From the NCBI GenBank assembly GCA_040414495.1, contig JBEDUI010000075.1, positions 1 through 16,070 of the forward strand: a stretch of 16,070 bases of DNA, written 5' to 3'. This DNA comes from DATAVB01 sp040414495 (GTDB taxonomy: Bacteria; Actinomycetota; Actinomycetes; Mycobacteriales; QHCD01). A program made the position numbers and the translations under genes. Position 1 is the first letter of the stretch. The number at the start of each line of letters is the position of its first letter. The notes below the pieces were generated by a model. That model made no database searches. It had not been told where the DNA came from and worked only from the letters and a program-made list of their open reading frames with translations. This document shows, one piece after another, positions 13,242 to 16,070 of this stretch.

Positions 13242-13293
13242 TGATCATGCAGAAATGGTTCGCACCTGTCAGGAGACCATTTCTGCATGATCA
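13242..13293. terminator. 18-bp perfect inverted repeat, probable bidirectional terminator
   Basis: TGATCATGCAGAAATGGT (13242-13259) and ACCATTTCTGCATGATCA (13276-13293) are exact reverse complements with a 16-nt loop. It lies between the ends of the convergent HAD and DUF427 genes, 20 and 19 nt from the two stop codons. The TGATCATG core is shared with the inverted repeat at 1477-1552, so both may belong to one family of intergenic repeats. Confidence 0.75.
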
Positions 13294-13312
13294 CCATGCG
13301 GGGTGACACAAA

Positions 13313-14176
13313 TCAGCGGCGGCGCAGGATCTCGTCGGGGTCCAGACCGCGATCGATTCCGTGCGGCAGCACGATCTGGCCGGGCTCCAGCTCCAACTGC
13401 TTTCCATCAAGAAATACGTCGATCGCTTCGGGCTCGAAGGAGACACAGCCCGCGATCCGGGCGACCTCCGGCCAGGCCTGCGGGTACGCCCAGACCGCTC
13501 CCTTGTGGTCACCGACGTCGTAATAGCTGGCCAATCCCTTGTACGGGCAGAACGTCTGGCCTTCGGCCGGGGTCAAAGCGCTTTCCTCGACGTCCGCACG
13601 GGGGACGTACCAGCGTGGCGCAAACCCGGATTCATACAGGGCCAACGGCCGCGTCGTGTCCGCGATCATCCGTGCACCATCCTGCACGACCAGATGCCGC
13701 GAGGTCTGCCGGATATCAATACGGTGATACATATCCGTGGCGTGCCCGACAATGCGCTCGTCCTCTTCATAGAACGCGTCGATCGCGCGCCAGCCGAAAG
13801 CCACCCGATCCCGCAGATCGCTCGCATACGCCGGCAGACCGGTGTATTGCCAGGCGGCCCGCGGTGTACTGCGGTCGCCGACCGTTACGGTGAACCAACT
13901 GGTCGCGCCCAGATCGCGGTGCTGGGTCACCCGGTCCTCGGCCACCAGGACCTCGGGCCGAATATCGCCGCGCGGGAAAAACGCGACCGGATAATGCCCC
14001 GGCTCGTGCAACAACATGACGTCTTCGGAGTCGACGATCCATTCTCCGTTGAACTGCACCCGCATCCGCCGGCGCAACGGCTCGACGTACAACAGGCGTT
14101 CCGGTAGCGGCTCCGGGGTCAGGAAGTGACCGAGCGAGCGGCCACCCAGTGGTCCTTGTTGCCATGCCAGACCCAT
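13313..14176 (-). CDS. Tandem DUF427 domain protein
   Basis: The 287-residue protein carries two copies of DUF427 (PF04248). Copy 1 (about 38-130) has VQFNGEWIVDSEDVMLLHE and GHYPVAFFPRGDI (60-72). Copy 2 (about 150-255) has IADTTRPLALYESG and FAPRWYVPRADV (185-196). The hallmark CPYKG is present in copy 2 (210-214), followed by LASYYDV. In copy 1 the same place reads TQHRDLGATSWF, so copy 1 has lost the cysteine motif. Both copies end in an RIAGxVSF- or RDRVAFGW-like strand. The family function is unknown. The start is the ATG at 14176 with AAAGGA 8 nt upstream; the frame is open further upstream, over the end of the preceding gene. It is 25 nt behind the hydrolase-VOC gene and almost surely co-transcribed with it. 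Confidence 0.87.
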   Translation of the reverse strand: MGLAWQQGPLGGRSLGHFLTPEPLPERLLYVEPLRRRMRVQFNGEWIVDSEDVMLLHEPGHYPVAFFPRGDIRPEVLVAEDRVTQHRDLGATSWFTVTVGDRSTPRAAWQYTGLPAYASDLRDRVAFGWRAIDAFYEEDERIVGHATDMYHRIDIRQTSRHLVVQDGARMIADTTRPLALYESGFAPRWYVPRADVEESALTPAEGQTFCPYKGLASYYDVGDHKGAVWAYPQAWPEVARIAGCVSFEPEAIDVFLDGKQLELEPGQIVLPHGIDRGLDPDEILRRR

Positions 14177-14201
14177 GATCGTATTCCTTTCAATAAAGCG
14201 G

Positions 14202-15485
14202 TCAGCGGGAATATCCGCGTTCCTGCAGACTCCAGCTGTTGCCGTCCGGGTCGGTAAAACTGGCGAAGCTGGCGTAGTCACGCCGCTGCGGATCCACGTC
14301 ATCGACAAAGCCGCCGGCCCACGTCTCGACCGGGTCCTTATGCCGGATCGGATCGACGGCAACACCGCGCTCGATCAGAGCGGTCCGCGCGGCCGTGATA
14401 TCGGTCGTCACCAGATACAGGTCGTGCACCCGGTCCGGCGAGTCGGCCGGAACCAATTGCACCGAGGACGCGGATCCGGGCGGGGTGAGTTGGACAACCC
14501 GGAAATCCTTGGTCGGCTGGTAATCGACGTCGAGGGTGAACCCGACCTTCCCGGTGTAAAACGCCAACGCGGCATCGACATCGGTGACCGGCAGCGGAAT
14601 AACTTCCAGGCTCAAGGTGGCCGACTGGTCGACCCGGCGGGCCAGGAAGTCCCGTATCAATGTGGCGACCTCATCGAGGGCGCTCTCCAACAGGAAATGC
14701 CCACCATCCAACAGATGAATTTCGGCGTCGCGCGCGTCATCGGCGAAGGCCTGCGCCCCGGCCGGCCCGAAGATCTCATCACCGCGTCCCCACACCGCCA
14801 ATACCGGAACGTCGCTGGTGCGCAGGTATTCGTGCAATGCCGGATACATCGGCGGGTTCGTGGCGTAGTCCCGGAACAGCTTCAGCTGAATCTGGTCGTT
14901 ATCTGGACGGGACAACAGCGCGTAATCGTGATTCCAGGTGTCCGGGCTGATCACCGTCTGATCGGGAACACCGGTGACGTACTGCCATTTCGTGGCGTCG
15001 AGTGTGAGCGCGGCCCGAATGCCGGACTCGTCGGACGGGTTGTCCTGGTAATCCCAGACCGTCTTCCAGAAGCCCTCAACGAATCCGGAGTCGTAACCGT
15101 TGCCGTTCTGGCTGATGATCGCGGTAATCGCGGCGGGATTACGCAACGCCAGCCGCCAGCCGACCGGCGCGCCGTAATCCTGTACATAAAGCGCGTACCG
15201 GGAAATGCCGAGCTGATCCAGCAGACCGCCGACGAGATCGGTCAACGCGTCGAAGGTGTAGTTGAATTCGGCAACCGTCGGCGCGTCGGACAGGCCGAAG
15301 CCCAGGTAATCCGGGGCGATGACGTGATAGCGATCGGCCAACCGCGGGATCAGGTTGCGGAACATGAATGAGCTGGTCGGAAATCCGTGCAATAGCACCA
15401 GCACGGGGGCATCGGCCGGGCCGGCCTCCCGATAGAAGAGCTGGTGATCGTCGACGGTGGCGTACCGGTGATGGACCTCGGACAT
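14202..15485 (-). CDS. Alpha/beta hydrolase fused to a C-terminal VOC/glyoxalase domain
   Basis: The 427-residue protein has two domains in one continuous frame. Residues 1 to about 283 are an alpha/beta hydrolase of the haloalkane dehalogenase/epoxide hydrolase type. The oxyanion motif is LLHGFPTSSFMF (31-42), the nucleophile is Asp103 in VQDYGAPVGWRLAL, the acid is probably Asp236 in VWGRGDEIFGP and the base is His263 in DGGHFLLE. An Asp rather than Ser nucleophile implies an ester intermediate as in dehalogenases and epoxide hydrolases. Residues about 291-423 are a VOC (glyoxalase/bleomycin-resistance) domain: LEVIPLPVTDVDAALAFYTG, then KVGFTLDVDYQ, ending in SFTDPDGNSWSLQERGY. The join is a short linker, ARRVDQSAT. 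The start has AAAGGAG upstream of the ATG at 15485. The substrate is unknown. It leads a two-gene operon with DUF427. Confidence 0.9.
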   Translation of the reverse strand: MSEVHHRYATVDDHQLFYREAGPADAPVLVLLHGFPTSSFMFRNLIPRLADRYHVIAPDYLGFGLSDAPTVAEFNYTFDALTDLVGGLLDQLGISRYALYVQDYGAPVGWRLALRNPAAITAIISQNGNGYDSGFVEGFWKTVWDYQDNPSDESGIRAALTLDATKWQYVTGVPDQTVISPDTWNHDYALLSRPDNDQIQLKLFRDYATNPPMYPALHEYLRTSDVPVLAVWGRGDEIFGPAGAQAFADDARDAEIHLLDGGHFLLESALDEVATLIRDFLARRVDQSATLSLEVIPLPVTDVDAALAFYTGKVGFTLDVDYQPTKDFRVVQLTPPGSASSVQLVPADSPDRVHDLYLVTTDITAARTALIERGVAVDPIRHKDPVETWAGGFVDDVDPQRRDYASFASFTDPDGNSWSLQERGYSR

Positions 15486-15513
15486 CGCCCTAACTCCTTT
15501 ACATGTGATTGCT

Positions 15514-15542
15514 GGTTAGATACTGATGGACGGAATCTAACC
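15514..15542. promoter_or_regulatory. Candidate operator of the hydrolase-DUF427 operon
   Basis: GGTTAGAT (15514-15521) and ATCTAACC (15535-15542) are exact inverted repeats with a 13-nt spacer; the half-site centres are 21 bp apart, two helical turns. One half overlaps the -10 region and the other abuts the -35 box. This suits a TetR- or MerR-type dimer; no gene for such a regulator is in the window. Confidence 0.55.
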
Positions 15543-15548
15543 TGTCAA
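15520..15548 (-). promoter_or_regulatory. Candidate promoter of the hydrolase-DUF427 operon
   Basis: On the minus strand a consensus TTGACA (15548-15543) is followed by 17 nt and CAGTAT (15525-15520), a weak -10. TATCTA with a 20-nt spacer is an alternative that would resemble MerR-controlled promoters. The start codon is 15485 with AAAGGAG before it. Confidence 0.5.
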
Positions 15549-15670
15549 GAAGCGATAAGAGGTTACGTACGAAGTTGGCAGCTTCACCCTGGCCGCGCCC
15601 CGGCACACTCGACCCGGTCATCGGTACCGGTGGACCCACGGGGGTTGCGGACTAACGCCCGGGTACGAAA

Positions 15671-16070
15671 TCAGCGCCAAAGCTGGCGGCGGGAGGTGAT
15701 CTGCAGTTTCGCGAAGATCTGGCGCAGATGCCATTCGACGGTGCGTGGGCTGAGGAACAGCCGGGCCGCGATTTCCGGGTTCGACAACCCGTCGCGAACG
15801 AGGCGCGCGATCTGCGCCTCCTGCGCGGTCAGCTGGTTGGAGGTCTCGGGCCGCCGCTTTCGTACGGTCTCCCCGGTCGCCTTGAGCTCGCGCTCGGCCA
15901 GCTGACCGAACGCCTCTATGCCCATCGCCGTGAACATCTCGTGCGCGGTACGCAGCTGGGTGCGGGCGTCAATGCGGCGGTTCTGGCGACGCAACCACTC
16001 GCCGTAATGCAGGTGCGCGCGAGCGAGCTGAGTACGGATTCGAGTGCTGCCCAGATGGTCGATCGCCTGC
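15671..16070 (-). CDS. LuxR-family regulator, C-terminal part (runs off right edge)
   Basis: The last 133 residues of a longer protein are visible. The upstream part, RTQLARAHLHYGEWLRRQNR and RIDARTQLRTAHEMFTAMGI, is the end of the TPR-like helical region found in large AAA-ATPase LuxR (LAL/MalT-type) regulators. The final 55 or so residues are the LuxR helix-turn-helix: LTAQEAQIARLVRDGLSN, PEIAARLFLSPRTVEWHLRQ and IFAKLQITSRRQLWR. It binds DNA; the ligand or signal sensed by the missing N-terminus is unknown. It lies 185 nt upstream of the hydrolase-VOC operon on the same strand, so it could regulate that operon, but the operator there looks more like a TetR or MerR site. An internal TTG at 15994 is not the real start, because the frame and the family match both continue upstream to the window edge. 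Confidence 0.88.
   Translation of the reverse strand, partial: QAIDHLGSTRIRTQLARAHLHYGEWLRRQNRRIDARTQLRTAHEMFTAMGIEAFGQLAERELKATGETVRKRRPETSNQLTAQEAQIARLVRDGLSNPEIAARLFLSPRTVEWHLRQIFAKLQITSRRQLWR

Noticed and set aside
13242..13293. Insertion-sequence end or attachment site
   Set aside because: There is no transposase or integrase nearby and no target duplication; the place between convergent genes fits a terminator.
14175..15371. Long plus-strand reading frame of 398 codons
   Set aside because: It lies wholly antisense to the hydrolase-VOC gene, resembles no known family and is explained by codon bias in G+C-rich DNA.

Overview
The window looks like chromosomal DNA from a high-G+C actinobacterium. 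The bias is moderate (about 60% G+C by eye). Start codons are often GTG or TTG. Several genes begin without a ribosome-binding site, 6-7 nt downstream of a TANNNT box. The families present are typical of soil actinomycetes: a SigJ/ECF41-type sigma factor, tandem DUF427, a large LuxR-type regulator and APH-like kinases. The genus cannot be set from this sequence alone. I see no rRNA, tRNA, CRISPR array, transposase, integrase or phage gene.

Layout. 1-108: N-terminus of an aldo/keto reductase running off the left edge. 224-487: a possible small membrane-anchored protein. 627-1388: EstA-like esterase. 1389-1681: non-coding, with an inverted repeat and three 28-29 nt direct repeats. 1682-2263: short NAD(P)-binding protein. 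2333-3424: DUF2461 protein and a Nudix hydrolase. 3437-4504: GNAT acetyltransferase and a RibD/DHFR-like reductase, separated by a 17-bp hairpin; a CRP-like palindrome lies upstream of the reductase. 4601-6227: two sugar-1-phosphate nucleotidyltransferases (GalU-like and RmlA-like) as a tight pair. 6334-8940: MarR regulator, MFS exporter and APH-like phosphotransferase as an operon closed by a hairpin.

9057-12560 is the most informative part. A carboxymuconolactone-decarboxylase (CMD/AhpD-like) protein is divergent from an ECF41-type sigma factor with a C-terminal SnoaL-like domain. The 112-bp space between them holds two face-to-face copies of GTCACA-N16-GCTCAT, exactly symmetric about one point with the -10 boxes in a 9-bp palindrome. 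I read this as a shared bidirectional promoter driven by the sigma factor. A second APH-like protein and a tandem SnoaL-like protein follow the sigma gene.

12607-13221: HAD hydrolase, then an 18-bp perfect inverted repeat. 13313-15485: an operon of tandem-DUF427 protein and an unusual fusion of an alpha/beta hydrolase (Asp nucleophile) with a VOC/glyoxalase domain. Its promoter has a consensus TTGACA box and an overlapping 8-bp inverted repeat. 15671-16070: C-terminus of a LuxR-family regulator running off the right edge.

Most genes are small accessory or stress functions in units of one to three. The standouts are the symmetric sigma/CMD promoter, the hydrolase-VOC fusion with its operator, and the apparent abundance of leaderless genes. 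Function calls rest on motifs recognised by eye; no search was run.
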